A stretch of 6,607 nucleotides of DNA, from positions 1-6,607 of the forward strand of contig DTUW01000098.1 of the NCBI GenBank assembly GCA_012963895.1. Reading direction: 5' to 3'. Every line of letters begins with the position of its first letter. The first letter of the stretch is position 1. The notes below the pieces were generated by a model. It was not told the DNA's origin and did not search any database. It saw only the letters and a list, made by a program, of their open reading frames with translations. The stretch is from Campylobacterales bacterium. Lineage in GTDB: Bacteria > Campylobacterota > Campylobacteria > Campylobacterales > Thiovulaceae. Of this stretch, positions 6,603-6,607 are shown piece by piece. The position numbers and the translations under genes are program-made.

Positions 6603-6607
6603 GATTT

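Overview
This is an AT-rich, densely packed chromosomal window with no mobile element, RNA gene or CRISPR array. The gene families, their lengths and the codon use (AGA for Arg, ATA for Ile, CTA/CTC for Leu) suggest a Campylobacterota (epsilonproteobacterial) genome, perhaps a Sulfurovum/Sulfurimonas-like lineage. That placement is inference from gene content and style, since no marker gene is present.

The layout is two divergent operons separated by about 120 bp (4037-4156). Leftward (minus strand) runs an Alvin-type 2[4Fe-4S] ferredoxin of the YfhL family (4036-3785), then after 3 nt a Ppx/GppA phosphatase starting at TTG (3781-2297), then, overlapping by ATGA, glnD (2300 to beyond position 1). 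GlnD is the largest gene of the window. It leaves the left edge in an open frame with no stop codon, so a stop-to-stop ORF search misses it; about 766 residues are visible. Rightward runs a 35-residue lipoprotein resembling LptM/YifL (4157-4264), coupled by ATGA to nadB (L-aspartate oxidase, 4261-5691), coupled by another ATGA to a cation diffusion facilitator (5688-6602).

The left operon joins a low-potential electron carrier, a polyphosphate/pppGpp phosphatase and the nitrogen-status sensor that modifies PII. The right operon joins a tiny envelope lipoprotein, the first enzyme of de novo NAD synthesis and a metal exporter with a His-rich loop. Nearly every junction is a 4-nt overlap or a 3-nt gap, so translational coupling is expected throughout.

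Most of the window is ordinary housekeeping sequence and I do not see a new multi-gene system. The points most worth a second look are three perfect tandem copies of a 7-nt unit inside glnD (copy-number change would shift the frame), loss of the HD metal-binding residues in the C-terminal domain of the Ppx/GppA protein, and the minimal LptM-like lipoprotein fused translationally to nadB.
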